DNA of 64,000 nucleotides, taken from Chitinophagales bacterium (GTDB lineage: Bacteria; Bacteroidota; Bacteroidia; Chitinophagales; Saprospiraceae). The stretch spans positions 1 through 64,000 of the forward strand of contig JAAFJY010000030.1 of the NCBI GenBank assembly GCA_013299105.1, written 5' to 3'. Position numbers and translations under genes: made by a program. Positions 50,424-59,600 of this stretch are shown here, one piece after another (positions within the stretch are counted from its first letter, which is position 1; every line of letters begins with the position of its first letter). Under the pieces are notes generated by a model, which saw only the letters and a program-made list of their open reading frames with translations, ran no database searches and was not told the DNA's origin.

Positions 50424-50699
50424 GGTAGCGTGTTTTCGAGATTTATGGATACAAGTCCATAGGTGCTCAAATGCACCTTAGAGCAGTAGAGACAGTTGGA
50501 TAGAATTTTGGACCTTACAAAGTTACACCGAAAAGTCACAAAAGGACTGAAAAATTTTAACCAAGCTTTAACAGCCTCCAGCATACACCTATGCAACTTC
50601 AGTATGTTAAAGTTGTTCTTTGTGGGTACAAACAACTCAAACTATACAAGGCCCCCCCTAACTTATCAGCAGCCCCATGCTAGCCCCTCAAATCAAATG

Positions 50700-50731
50700 C
50701 CATATATCGCATCTTGTATGTCGTATGTCGA
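50700..50731 (+). repeat. Short heptad array upstream of the S41 peptidase gene
   Basis: 7-bp units of the type ATCGCAT/GTATGTC follow GCTAGCCCCTCAAATCAAAT, which is the inverse of the usual tail box. The 50424-50821 gap between divergent genes has no other feature that I can see beyond a T-rich promoter-like stretch at 50780-50800. Confidence 0.5.
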
Positions 50732-50821
50732 AACCTCCCTCCAAAAATTCCTCCTAAAAGGGGGATTTCGCAATTCCCATATTTCTTGTACATTGAAACC
50801 CAAATCAGCTCATCCGAACGC

Positions 50822-52933
50822 ATGAACATGAAGAAAAATGCATTTTTTGCGGCCTTGTGCCTGCCCATCGTGCTTCTCTTGGTCACGAAGCCCTTCAACA
50901 GAGCCCCAATCGACGATCGCTATGATCGCATCCTGCACATTGTTGGCCAAATGCTCAAGCAAGGGCATTACAGCCCAAAGAACCTTGACAATCAGTTCTC
51001 TGAAAAAGTTCACCATGCTTACCTCAAGGAACTAGACGAAGAAAAATCGCTCTTTTTGCAGGGTGACATTGACGACTTCAAACCTTTTCAGCAAAGCATC
51101 GACGAGGAAATTGACCACGCTCCAGTTGACTTCTTTTACAAAGTCAACGACCGTTATAAACAACGCCTAAGCGAAATAAAGAACCGACTGGCTGATTTGA
51201 GCAAATCGCCTTACGATTTTAGCAAAAAAGACAGCTTGGTGACCGAATTTGAACTCCGCAGCTACCCGAAAAACGCCAAGGCCCAGGATGAGTTTTGGAC
51301 CAAAAAACTCAAATTCATCGCCTTGGAAAAATTGGTGGATCTGCAGGAGCAAAAAGAGAAATCCAAAGCCGATTCGCTGCAATTGACCGATGCCCAAATG
51401 GAGGAAAAAGCACGCGAATTTGCCCGCACCACGATGGACAAATCCCTGGATCGGATGCTGAATAAAACCAGCGACGACGACCGTTTCAGCATGTTTGTAA
51501 CGACCATCACCAACCTGATGGACCCCCACACTGATTTTTTCATGCCCGTGGAAAAACGCGCCTGGAATGAAAAATTATCGGGTAAATTCTACGGCATTGG
51601 TGCCCTGATTGGTCAGGAAAATGGTTACTTGCAAATCAGCAGCGTATCGCCCGGTGGCCCCGCCTGGAGAACGGGTGAGGTGAACGACGGCGACCTGATC
51701 ATGAAAATTGGCGAAGGCGAAAAAGCCCCGGTCGACGTGGCAGGTTTTGACATCCCCGATGGTGTAAAGTTGATCCGAGGCGACAAAGGCACTACTGTGA
51801 AGTTGACCCTGAAAAAAGCCGATGGAACGGTCAAAGTAGTGCCCATTGAGCGTGAAGAACTGAAATTGGAAGAAACTTTTGCCAAAAGCTGCATCATCAG
51901 CAATGGCGAGCGCAAAACAGGCTATTTGTTCTTGCCCAAATTTTACACGCCCATGGGCGATGACGGTGGCCGCAGTTGCGCCGACGACGTAGCTACCGAG
52001 CTCAACAAACTCAAAGCCGCAGGTGTGGATGGCATCGTGATGGACCTGCGCAACAACGGTGGCGGTAGCTTGTACGAAGTAGTAAAAATGGCTGGTTTGT
52101 TTGTGCCCAGCGGCCCCATGGTGCAAGTGCGCGATGGTGACGGCAAGGTTTCGCCCTTGTTCGATCGCGACGAAGGCAATGTGGTGTACGATGGCCCCCT
52201 GGTGGTGATGGTCAATGAATTCAGCGCTTCCGCTTCCGAGATTTTTGCGGCAGCCATCCAAGATTACAAGCGTGGCGTCATCGTGGGCAGCAGCTCGTAT
52301 GGCAAAGGCACAGTGCAGCGCCCTATTCCGCTGAGCAGAATGACTGGACAACCCGAAGTTGACCTCGGTACTGTACACTTGACCATCCAAAAGTACTACC
52401 GTGTCAATGGCTCATCCACTCAGCTGAAGGGCGTGATCCCTGATTTGGTCTTGCCTGGCTCTTACGAAAACTACAAGGTACGGGAAAAAGACAACGAGTC
52501 TGCCTTGGTTTGGGACGAAATCAAAAAACAAGGCTATGTAACCTGGAGCAAAGCCCCAGACTTGAACTTCCTCAGCCAGCGCTTCAAAAATCGCGTAGAT
52601 AGCACTGCTTATTTGTCAAAAATCCAGGCCAATACCGCCTGGCTGGCCGCTCAACGCGAAACCGCCTTGGAGTTGAACATCGACCGCTTCAAAGCCAAAG
52701 ACAAGGCCATTAACGAACGTGCCAAAGCTACCCGTGAGCTGTTCCAGTTGTCGAAAGAAATGAACGTACAACGCGTGGGTGAAGACAAAGAAGCTTCCCC
52801 CTCTTCGGCAAGTTACAACACCCGCTGGGTGAATTCGCTCAAAAAGGACCGCTACTTGTACGAGGCCAGCCGCGTGATCGACGACATCAATGAGAGTTTG
52901 GGCAAGAGCCCAGTTTCGATGAAGAAGGATTGA
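50822..52933 (+). CDS. Carboxy-terminal processing peptidase (S41, tail-specific protease)
   Basis: A 703-residue periplasmic serine peptidase. The ATG at 50822 (MNMKKNAFFAALCLPIVLLL) gives an N-terminal helix or signal; the codons before it translate heptad DNA. The N-terminal domain (30-230) matches Tsp/Prc; a PDZ domain begins GKFYGIGALIGQENGYLQIS (about 260-340); the catalytic part has LRNNGGGSLYEVVKMAGLF, MVNEFSASASEIFAAAIQD with the Ser, and GSSSYGKGTVQ with the Lys. It degrades or trims proteins with unstructured C-termini. A terminator follows. Confidence 0.93.
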   Translation: MNMKKNAFFAALCLPIVLLLVTKPFNRAPIDDRYDRILHIVGQMLKQGHYSPKNLDNQFSEKVHHAYLKELDEEKSLFLQGDIDDFKPFQQSIDEEIDHAPVDFFYKVNDRYKQRLSEIKNRLADLSKSPYDFSKKDSLVTEFELRSYPKNAKAQDEFWTKKLKFIALEKLVDLQEQKEKSKADSLQLTDAQMEEKAREFARTTMDKSLDRMLNKTSDDDRFSMFVTTITNLMDPHTDFFMPVEKRAWNEKLSGKFYGIGALIGQENGYLQISSVSPGGPAWRTGEVNDGDLIMKIGEGEKAPVDVAGFDIPDGVKLIRGDKGTTVKLTLKKADGTVKVVPIEREELKLEETFAKSCIISNGERKTGYLFLPKFYTPMGDDGGRSCADDVATELNKLKAAGVDGIVMDLRNNGGGSLYEVVKMAGLFVPSGPMVQVRDGDGKVSPLFDRDEGNVVYDGPLVVMVNEFSASASEIFAAAIQDYKRGVIVGSSSYGKGTVQRPIPLSRMTGQPEVDLGTVHLTIQKYYRVNGSSTQLKGVIPDLVLPGSYENYKVREKDNESALVWDEIKKQGYVTWSKAPDLNFLSQRFKNRVDSTAYLSKIQANTAWLAAQRETALELNIDRFKAKDKAINERAKATRELFQLSKEMNVQRVGEDKEASPSSASYNTRWVNSLKKDRYLYEASRVIDDINESLGKSPVSMKKD

Positions 52934-52954
52934 AAAAACTAGGTCATGCTTAAG

Positions 52955-52995
52955 AAAAGCATCGTTTTCTGGATTGGAAGACGATGCTTTTTTTG
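52955..52995 (+). terminator. Terminator of the S41 peptidase gene
   Basis: AAAGCATCGTTTTC pairs with GAAGACGATGCTTT (one mismatch) and is followed by TTTTTG. It begins 21 bp after the stop codon. Confidence 0.8.
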
Positions 52996-53149
52996 TTTGG
53001 GACAGACCTAGTGGTCCAATTTTTAATTACGCCCCAAGTTTCGCGGGCTATTTCTCTCCGTAGCGGCCTTGCTGCGAAGCCAAATAGCCTCCCGGAACTT
53101 AGCGTTAATTGTAATTCGTACCACTAGCAGCATTACAATTTGGAGAACT

Positions 53150-53300
53150 CCCGGTATCGCTCGGTGGTGGCAACGTCATGCTGGAAATCGGTGAAAATAA
53201 GTTTTACCTGTTACATCCGTGTTCCCAACTTGAAGCCGCACCTTGTCATGCTTTGTGTGATAACGGCTAAAGGTTTATTCAAATTTTTACTTTATTCAAT
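53150..53300. repeat. Dispersed repeat R7, copy 1
   Basis: GGTGGCAACGTCATGCTGGAAA, GTTACATCCGTGTTCCCAAC and TTGAAGCCGCA, then CGGCTAAAGG, recur at 57691-57815. The centre is the same TCATGCTGGAAATC core found inside R1. The 52996-53357 gap has no gene. Confidence 0.6.
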
Positions 53301-53357
53301 CAGCGACCCTAGTTCCTTGAAAACCAAATTTTTATACTCAGAATCCACGTTAATTTA

Positions 53358-54272
53358 CTAAATTTCCACTACCCCACTTTCACCGATTAAGCACAATACA
53401 TCCAACTCAGCACCATCCCATTCCGCGAAACAAAGCTGTTTTTGAGTAGCCGTAGCTGCCAAAACCTTCCAGGGGCGCAGTGAATGGGCTTTGATCGGCA
53501 AGTACTGATTTTTTTCATCTAATAAAAATACACTGCCTTCACGGGCGAGGGCACTTACATTATTGAGCATTACCGGATAGATGCCTAAAAACGGGTTACG
53601 GCTCAAAGCATGGGCGTAGGTATTCGCCAGGTCAGTAAAATTGGCATGGGATTGGGGTACTGCCATTGGCTCTTCACTGAGCATGAATTCGCCCAAGGCC
53701 GCCCGAAGCTGAGTAGCGCCTGGGTAATACGCTACGCTGCCCTCGAAAGCTGCACCTACCATCCAATCCTGTTTGAACGGTTCATCGCGAAAGGCAAAAT
53801 CAAGCAGCAAGGCTGGTTTTTGCCTTTTACTGCCCCAAAGCCAGGTACGCCGCCAGCGCAGGTCCTCTTCAGTACCAAATTTTTTACCCAACACCAGCCA
53901 GGTATCTTTTTCGGTCTTTTGTTGCAGCAAATCAGTTTGTCGAATGGTACGCCCCCCTTGGTTGAGCAGTTCTTCCTGCAAGGCTTCAGGTAATTGTTGG
54001 TATTGGGCAAAAGTGCTGCAAATCAGGAACAAATCAGCCAATTCTTGTTCAAAAACCTGGAGCCAATCGGCATCTCGGCGGCGATCACGCAAAATGCGCA
54101 AGCGACGGGAAAGGGCACCCAATTTACAGTCGGTCAGGCGGGCGGCCATGTTGTCCCAAGCATCATTGGACTGGCTTTGCAAATTGCCCAAGCCCTCGCG
54201 CAGCGCATCGAGAATCCAGCGTTGCAAGTCCGCAGCACCGAGTAGCATCGTTTCCAGGCGTTTGTCTTGCAC
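53358..54272 (-). CDS. Hypothetical protein resembling the non-SWIM half of SWIM zinc-finger proteins
   Basis: A 304-residue soluble protein. Near the start, GAADLQRWILDALREGLGNL, then WDNMAARLTDCKLGALSRRL, recalls the region after the zinc finger in bacterial SWIM-domain proteins, which sit in clusters with MoxR ATPases and VWA proteins. The zinc finger itself is absent. The likely start is GTG 54272 or the ATG at 54248. It is alone here; the VWA protein of this window is 38 kb away. The function is unknown. Confidence 0.6.
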   Translation of the reverse strand: MQDKRLETMLLGAADLQRWILDALREGLGNLQSQSNDAWDNMAARLTDCKLGALSRRLRILRDRRRDADWLQVFEQELADLFLICSTFAQYQQLPEALQEELLNQGGRTIRQTDLLQQKTEKDTWLVLGKKFGTEEDLRWRRTWLWGSKRQKPALLLDFAFRDEPFKQDWMVGAAFEGSVAYYPGATQLRAALGEFMLSEEPMAVPQSHANFTDLANTYAHALSRNPFLGIYPVMLNNVSALAREGSVFLLDEKNQYLPIKAHSLRPWKVLAATATQKQLCFAEWDGAELDVLCLIGESGVVEI

Positions 54273-54325
54273 GAGTTTGGGAAAAGTTAGCAGGCTTTAT
54301 TGAAAATAAATAAAATACAACAATG

Positions 54326-55042
54326 TCAGGTCGTTTCCTCTCCTGATGGCTTGTCCATTGGCTCCGTTTGAATCGGTGCCGCTTGGATTTGAGCAGACTC
54401 AACTTGAACCGTCTCTTCCTCTGCGCTGCGGTATTGGCGGAAAAAATCGCGTTGAAAAACCAGTAAATTCAACACCCCGAACGTGATCGAGACATCGGCA
54501 ATGTTGAATACGGGCTTGAAGAAGAAAAACTCCTTGCCTCCTAAAAACGGCAGCCATTCGGGATAAAAACCTTGCCAAATAGGAAGATAAATCATATCGA
54601 CTACTTTGCCGTGCAGGAACCCCGCATACCCTCCTTCAGGCGGAAACAAAGTTGCCAAACCGCCATGGTAATAGGATTCAGAAAAAATCAAGCCGTAAAA
54701 TGCGCTGTCGATGATATTGCCCAGCGCACCAGCCAGGATCATGGCAAAACTAGCTAAAACCCCAAAACGCACCTTTTCCTGCGCCAACTGGCGGATAAAA
54801 TAAACCAGGAAAACCACGGCAATGATCCGAAAAATGCTCAAAGCCAATTTGCCGTAACTGCCGCCTAAATCCCAACCAAAAGCCATCCCATTGTTTTCAA
54901 CAAAATGGAGCCTAGCCCAGGACAAGCCCAGGATTCCGATTTCGGAACCATATTCCATGTGCGTTTTGATCCCAATTTTAAGGGCCTGGTCGCACAGGAT
55001 GATAAATAAAACCAAAGCGATGACCTTGATGTACTGCTTCAT
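54326..55042 (-). CDS. lspA: Lipoprotein signal peptidase
   Basis: A 238-residue inner-membrane aspartyl peptidase that cleaves lipoprotein signal peptides before the lipid-bearing Cys. The ATG at 55042 (MKQYIKVIALVLFIILCDQA) is chosen; the upstream ATG at 55138 would translate an octad array. Motifs: CDQALK, VENNGMAFGW, GALGNIIDSAFYG with the first catalytic Asp, and NIADVSITFGV with the second. It is longer than E. coli LspA (164) through a loop between them and a polar C-terminal tail (QVESAQIQAAPIQTEPMDK), usual in Bacteroidota. The many lipoproteins of this window depend on it. Confidence 0.92.
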   Translation of the reverse strand: MKQYIKVIALVLFIILCDQALKIGIKTHMEYGSEIGILGLSWARLHFVENNGMAFGWDLGGSYGKLALSIFRIIAVVFLVYFIRQLAQEKVRFGVLASFAMILAGALGNIIDSAFYGLIFSESYYHGGLATLFPPEGGYAGFLHGKVVDMIYLPIWQGFYPEWLPFLGGKEFFFFKPVFNIADVSITFGVLNLLVFQRDFFRQYRSAEEETVQVESAQIQAAPIQTEPMDKPSGEETT

Positions 55043-55044
55043 AT

Positions 55045-55160
55045 AGTTGAAGAGTGAAGGGTTGAAATGTTGAAAAGAAACTACAAAATTGAGTATTTGG
55101 TTGTAAGAGAACCCCACAAAACGTGCCAGCCTTTTCAACCCTTCAACATTTAAACTTTTA
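55045..55160. repeat. Pair of inverted octad arrays between pdxA and lspA
   Basis: Octads of GTTGAAGA/GTTGAAAT type at 55045-55077 and inverted ones (TTTTCAAC, CCTTCAAC, ATTTAAAC) at 55131-55160. GGGTTGAAATGTTGAAAAG on the left is nearly the complement of CTTTTCAACCCTTCAAC on the right, so the transcript could fold into a hairpin with a loop of about 53 bases just before the lspA start. Confidence 0.65.
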
Positions 55161-55177
55161 CCATTTAAGCTGTAATT

Positions 55178-56329
55178 CTATTCTTCCTCGTACATCCCGT
55201 CGTCGCCTTCATCCTCGTCGTCCACTTCTTCTTCTACATCGTCGAGTGGGTTTTCTGACTTGATTTTGCTGCGTTTCACCAAGGCATTGGCACGATCCGA
55301 AGCATATTCCAAGCGATTTCGCGCAATTTCCAGGGCCGCAAACAAAGCTTCGCGCAGCGAATCGGGCTCTGCTTCGTTTTTTCCCGCAATGTCATAAGCA
55401 GTGCCGTGATCGGGTGAAGTACGCACTGCCTTTAAACCTGCGGTGAAGTTAATACCATTTCCGAAGGACAAAAGTTTGAATGGCACCAAACCTTGGTCAT
55501 GGTACATGGCCAAAATACCATCAAATTTTTTGTACGTGCCATTGCCAAAAAAGCCGTCAGCGGGGAAAGGCCCCATTACCAACATGCCCGCTTTTTTGCA
55601 CTCAATGATGGCAGGCCGAATGATGCGATTGTCTTCATCTCCAATGGCACCACCGTCGCCAGCATGAGGGTTGAGGCCCAAAACGGCGATCACCGGACGG
55701 TCCACCGCGAAATCAGTGCGCAAAGAACGGTCAAAAGTACGCAGCTTTTTTACCACTGCATCTTTGGTGATTTTACTGGCCACTTCCTTCAAAGGCAGGT
55801 GGTTGGTGGCTACGCCTACGCGCAGGCCATCGTTCACCATCATCATCAAGCTGCTGTTGTTGTCCGAAAGTTCCTTGGTTAAGTATTCGGTATGACCGGG
55901 GAAAGGGAATTTGGCCATTTTCATAGCCTCCTTGTTGATCGGTGCGGTCACCAGGGCGTCGATCAGGCCTTCCTTGAGGTCTTTTACTGCGGCTTCCAGG
56001 GCTTTGAAGGCGAATGCACCCCCTTCTTCCGTGGCTTTGCCCAAGGTGATATTCACGTTGTCTTGCCAGCAATTCACCACGTTGATGCGGTCAGGCAGGG
56101 GTCTTTCCCCCGGCTTGATTTGGTGAAAATTGAAGTCAAGACCCACGATATTTTTGTGGTAAGAAACGATTTTGGACGAACCATACACCACTGGGGTAAA
56201 GAAATTGAGCAGTTTGTTGTTGCTCAAAGCTTTGATGATGACTTCCAATCCAATGCCGTTGATATCTCCGCTACTGATGCCAATTTTTAATTTGCCAGAG
56301 CCAGATTCTTGTGCATTTGCTTGTTCCAT
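55178..56329 (-). CDS. pdxA: 4-hydroxythreonine-4-phosphate dehydrogenase PdxA
   Basis: A 383-residue enzyme of vitamin B6 (pyridoxal phosphate) synthesis, oxidising 4-phosphohydroxy-threonine. GISSGDINGIGLEVIIKAL is the start pattern; PFPGHTEYLTKEL carries a metal-binding His; GLNPHAGDGGAIGDED and AMYHDQGLVPFKLL carry the other metal and substrate residues; GTAYDIAGKNEA follows. It is about 50 residues longer than usual because of a very acidic tail (DDVEEEVDDEDEGDDG). It precedes lspA on the same strand. Confidence 0.94.
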   Translation of the reverse strand: MEQANAQESGSGKLKIGISSGDINGIGLEVIIKALSNNKLLNFFTPVVYGSSKIVSYHKNIVGLDFNFHQIKPGERPLPDRINVVNCWQDNVNITLGKATEEGGAFAFKALEAAVKDLKEGLIDALVTAPINKEAMKMAKFPFPGHTEYLTKELSDNNSSLMMMVNDGLRVGVATNHLPLKEVASKITKDAVVKKLRTFDRSLRTDFAVDRPVIAVLGLNPHAGDGGAIGDEDNRIIRPAIIECKKAGMLVMGPFPADGFFGNGTYKKFDGILAMYHDQGLVPFKLLSFGNGINFTAGLKAVRTSPDHGTAYDIAGKNEAEPDSLREALFAALEIARNRLEYASDRANALVKRSKIKSENPLDDVEEEVDDEDEGDDGMYEEE

Positions 56330-56466
56330 GATGAAAAACGGGGCGGGTTTTGATCGATCAGTCTGAAAACTTTGGGGGCGACCAAATCCTGCTATTTGGA
56401 GTATTGTTAGAATTTTGATTTTGAACTAAACAAAGGTAATCAAAGCTCGGCACAAGTCTTCAGCTT

Positions 56467-56521
56467 TTCCCTTTCTTTTCAACATTTCAGTGCTTCACCT
56501 TTTCAGCAAGTTTTCAACTAA
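56467..56521 (-). repeat. Octad array after the lrgB stop codon
   Basis: Units such as TTTTCAAC, ATTTCAGT, GCTTCACC and TTTTCAGC at 8-bp spacing. On the minus strand the array begins right after the lrgB stop (TGAGGTTTAGTTGAAAAC). A matching array in the opposite orientation lies upstream of lrgA (57589). Confidence 0.6.
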
Positions 56522-56524
56522 ACC

Positions 56525-57220
56525 TCAAATTCCCATGATAAAAGGATACAAATAAGGCAAATAAAATGCCGTCAACATCCCATTCAAGGCCATCGCCAGT
56601 GCTGAAGTGGCCGCCAAAAGGTCATTTTCCTGTTGCAACCGTGCAGTGCCGATGCCATGCGAAACCGAACCAATGGCCAAGCCCATGCCGAGCTCATTTT
56701 TCCAGCGAATGAGTTTGAAAAAAGGCAGGCCAAACACCGATCCCATCAAACCACTCAGCAGCACAAAAGCTACCGCCAAGGAAGCCTCCCCCTTGAGCGG
56801 GGTCATCAAAGCGATGGAAATAGCGGTGGTGACCGACTTGGCCGCAATGGCTTGCGGGAAGGGGCTGGGCAAGTCAAAATAGCGCACCATACTCAAGCTG
56901 ATGATGACATTCACGAGCCCCCCGCTGAAAACAGCTACAAAAATAGGTACCAATCGTTTTTGCAAAGCTTCGCGTTGCTCGTACAAAATCAAAGCCAGGC
57001 AAACCACCGTTGGTGCCAATAAGAAAAACAGGACTTGCGTAGCCTCCAGGTAATCTTTGACCGAACCTCGAAACAAACCAATGACCCCCGCAATAATCAA
57101 CAAAGTAACGAGCGAGGGATTGAGCCATGCCTTGCGATAACGGGCAAACAGCTCCAAAGCCGCCCAATAAGCCCCAAAAGTAAGCCCAATCATAAAAACA
57201 GGTTGCTGCCAAACACTCAT
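56525..57220 (-). CDS. lrgB: LrgB family protein
   Basis: A 231-residue membrane protein with about seven helices. FALLALAP-like stretches and SVSHGIGTARLQQENDLLAA near the C-terminus are typical of LrgB/CidB. With LrgA it forms an antiholin-like or metabolite (pyruvate/glycolate) transport system. It overlaps lrgA by 4 bp. Confidence 0.85.
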   Translation of the reverse strand: MSVWQQPVFMIGLTFGAYWAALELFARYRKAWLNPSLVTLLIIAGVIGLFRGSVKDYLEATQVLFFLLAPTVVCLALILYEQREALQKRLVPIFVAVFSGGLVNVIISLSMVRYFDLPSPFPQAIAAKSVTTAISIALMTPLKGEASLAVAFVLLSGLMGSVFGLPFFKLIRWKNELGMGLAIGSVSHGIGTARLQQENDLLAATSALAMALNGMLTAFYLPYLYPFIMGI

Positions 57221-57549
57221 CGGTCCAGGAGTTTAAAGGTAAAAGCAGTAACCAATCCGCCCACTATGGAACTCAACACCACGGTGAACAAAATAGGCCA
57301 CAAATACCTTGAAAAAGCTTCCACATGCAGCAATATCCCCAAGCTGGGCGGCAGAAAAAAAATACCCATGATGCTCAAAAAACCACGCGCCACAGGCTGA
57401 ACTGCCTCGTAAGGCAAAACCTTGAATTGCAAAGCCGCCCACAGCGCCAACATGCCCAAAACCGGACCAGGAATAGGCAAGTGCAGCAATTGTGCAATCG
57501 CTTCGCCCAGGCCCCAGCAACAGAAAATCAGGAAAAAACCTCGAATCAT
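57217..57549 (-). CDS. lrgA: LrgA/CidA family protein
   Basis: A 110-residue membrane protein of four helices: FFLIFCCWGLGEAIAQLLHL, then PIPGPVLGMLALWAALQF (the PGPVLGM motif of LrgA/CidA), FLSIMGIFFLPPSLGILLHV and WPILFTVVLSSIVGGLVTAF. The ATG at 57549 is used; the upstream ATG at 57630 would add a translated octad array (FNPSTFQPFNYYS). It overlaps lrgB by 4 bp. Confidence 0.87.
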   Translation of the reverse strand: MIRGFFLIFCCWGLGEAIAQLLHLPIPGPVLGMLALWAALQFKVLPYEAVQPVARGFLSIMGIFFLPPSLGILLHVEAFSRYLWPILFTVVLSSIVGGLVTAFTFKLLDR

Positions 57550-57588
57550 CGGGTGGATTTTGGGCAAAACTAGGGATTTTGAGTAGTA

Positions 57589-57621
57589 GTTGAAAGGTTG
57601 AAATGTTGAAGGGTTGAAAAG
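57589..57621 (-). repeat. Octad array upstream of lrgA
   Basis: Four perfect-register 8-bp units (GTTGAAAG, GTTGAAAT, GTTGAAGG, GTTGAAAA on the plus strand), about 40 bp before the lrgA start. Confidence 0.75.
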
Positions 57622-57690
57622 AGTGACCAAAGTTTTAGGAATCGAAAATAAATAAAGTAAACATCTTTGACTTTTGATTAAAGCCTATGT

Positions 57691-57815
57691 GGTGGCAACA
57701 TCATGGTCAAAATCATGCTGGAAATCAGTGAAAATCAGTTTTATCTGTTACATCCGTGTTCCCAACTTGAAGCCGCAAAGCGGCTAAAGGCTTTCTTAAA
57801 CTTATTTACCATATT
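57691..57815. repeat. Dispersed repeat R7, copy 2
   Basis: It shares with 53150-53300 the run GTGGTGGCAACATCATGG, the word GTTACATCCGTGTTCCCAAC, TTGAAGCCGCA and CGGCTAAAGG. It precedes the promoter of the GH3-like gene. Confidence 0.6.
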
Positions 57816-57836
57816 TAATCGGTGGCCCTTACAAAA

Positions 57837-57867
57837 TTTGCATTTTTCCAGTAAAACACTATCTTTA
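57837..57867 (+). promoter_or_regulatory. Promoter of the GH3-like gene
   Basis: TTTG, exactly 19 bp, then TATCTTTA (one mismatch to TAnnTTTG). Transcription would begin near 57874, which makes the ATG at 57878 almost leaderless and leaves a 73-nt leader for the ATG at 57947. Confidence 0.55.
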
Positions 57868-57946
57868 TCAGAATTGTATGGGTTTGGCTCTCTGCAAAAT
57901 CGAATCCAGACACCTGTCCTCGAAAATCGAACTTGTTGTGCTTGAC

Positions 57947-59461
57947 ATGCGGAACCAAGTCAATCAACTCTTCCATCGCATTTATGGGCTGCGCTACCGG
58001 ATTCTGCAAGCGTACGCTGAGGCTCCTTTGCGTACACAAGAGAGTTTGCTGCGCAATATGCTCTTGTACGCTTCCGACACCGAATGGGGGCAAAACCACT
58101 ATTTTTACGACATCCGCAACCTAGACGAATATGCCCAGGCCCTACCCCTGACCGATTATGAAGGCCTCAAACCCGCCATCCAGCGCATGATGCACGGGGA
58201 GTCCGATGTGTTGTGGCCTGGCAAAGTACAATGGTACTCTAAATCATCGGGCACCACCAACGACAAGAGCAAGTACATCCCTGTTTCGTCCGAAAACCTA
58301 CGCAAGTGCCATATTCGCGGCACCTGGGACACCATGACCCTGTACTACCACCAACGGCCGCAAGCGACCATGTTTGCCGATAAAAGTATGCTGATGGGGG
58401 GCAGCTTGAACACCTACGAACCCTACCCCAAAACCCGCATTGGCGATGTGTCGGCCATCATGATTGAGCACATGCCCAGGATCGCCCGACCCTTTTTCAT
58501 CCCCGATTTTGAAACGGCATTGTTGCCCAATTGGGAAGAAAAACTGGAAAAACTGGCCCTTGCCGGGGCCAATGAGCCCAACGTGGTGATGATCGGCGGC
58601 GTACCGACCTGGACGGTAGTGCTTTTTCGGCGCATATTGGAAATCACAGGCAAGTCGCACATGCTGGAGGTATGGCCGCGTTTTCAGGTTTACATCCACG
58701 GCGGGGTAAGTTTTACGCCTTATCGCAAGCAATTTGCTGCCTTTTTCCCTGGCGAACAAGTGGATTACCAAGAAATTTACAATGCCTCGGAAGGCTATTT
58801 TGCGGTACAGGATCAACTCGACGGCGAAGGCATGTTGCTCCTGCTCAACAATGGCATTTATTACGAATTCATTCCCATGAGTGAGTGGGAAAATGCCCAA
58901 CCCTCGGCCATTCCACTCAGCCAGGTCGAAACCGGGCGGCATTATGCCTTGGTGATCAGTACCAATTCCGGCCTCTGGCGTTATTTGCCTGGCGACACCG
59001 TGATGTTCACCAGCCTGGCCCCTTATCGAATCAAAGTCACTGGCCGCACCAAGCAGTTTGTCAATGCCTTCGGCGAGGAAGTGATGGTAGACAATACCGA
59101 CAAAGCCCTGGCTCAAACCTGTGCCCTTACCGACGCTGAAGTGCGCGAATATACCGTGGCTCCCGTTTTTTTTGAAGGCAGCGAACGCGGTCGACACCAA
59201 TGGATCATCGAGTTTGTGAAAGAACCGAATGATTTACTAGCCTTCACCCGCCTGCTAGACCACCACCTCCAAAAAATCAATTCCGATTACGAGGCCAAGC
59301 GCCACCTGGACCTTGCCATGTTGCCCCTGAGCATCCAGGCCGTGCCCAGCGGCACTTTTCACAAATGGATGCGGGCCAAAGGCAAACTCGGCGGCCAAAA
59401 CAAGGTGCCTCGCCTGGCCAATCACCGGGAGTATGTGGAGGAGATTTTAGGGTATTTGTGA
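57947..59461 (+). CDS. GH3-like acyl-adenylating enzyme
   Basis: A 504-residue protein of the GH3 auxin-responsive promoter family, an ANL-type adenylate-forming fold that in plants joins amino acids to hormones. Motifs are WYSKSSGTTNDKSKYIP (phosphate-binding loop), EIYNASEGYFAVQDQ (adenine site) and LPGDTVMFTSLAPYRIKVTGRTKQ (hinge and ribose site). The ATG at 57947 (MRNQVNQLFHRIYGL) matches the family start better than the one at 57878. The bacterial substrate is unknown. Start choice is moderately sure. Confidence 0.85.
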   Translation: MRNQVNQLFHRIYGLRYRILQAYAEAPLRTQESLLRNMLLYASDTEWGQNHYFYDIRNLDEYAQALPLTDYEGLKPAIQRMMHGESDVLWPGKVQWYSKSSGTTNDKSKYIPVSSENLRKCHIRGTWDTMTLYYHQRPQATMFADKSMLMGGSLNTYEPYPKTRIGDVSAIMIEHMPRIARPFFIPDFETALLPNWEEKLEKLALAGANEPNVVMIGGVPTWTVVLFRRILEITGKSHMLEVWPRFQVYIHGGVSFTPYRKQFAAFFPGEQVDYQEIYNASEGYFAVQDQLDGEGMLLLLNNGIYYEFIPMSEWENAQPSAIPLSQVETGRHYALVISTNSGLWRYLPGDTVMFTSLAPYRIKVTGRTKQFVNAFGEEVMVDNTDKALAQTCALTDAEVREYTVAPVFFEGSERGRHQWIIEFVKEPNDLLAFTRLLDHHLQKINSDYEAKRHLDLAMLPLSIQAVPSGTFHKWMRAKGKLGGQNKVPRLANHREYVEEILGYL

Positions 59462-59600
59462 TTGGGGCACAAGGCGGCACCCTATGCTGACATATCTTGC
59501 CCTTTCAAGGCATTGTTGCAAAAAAAAGTTTCTTCAAAACTCTGCTCTCCACCATCTTTTTGCCTCAAAAAAGCGTTTTCATCAAAAACCACCCAAACAA

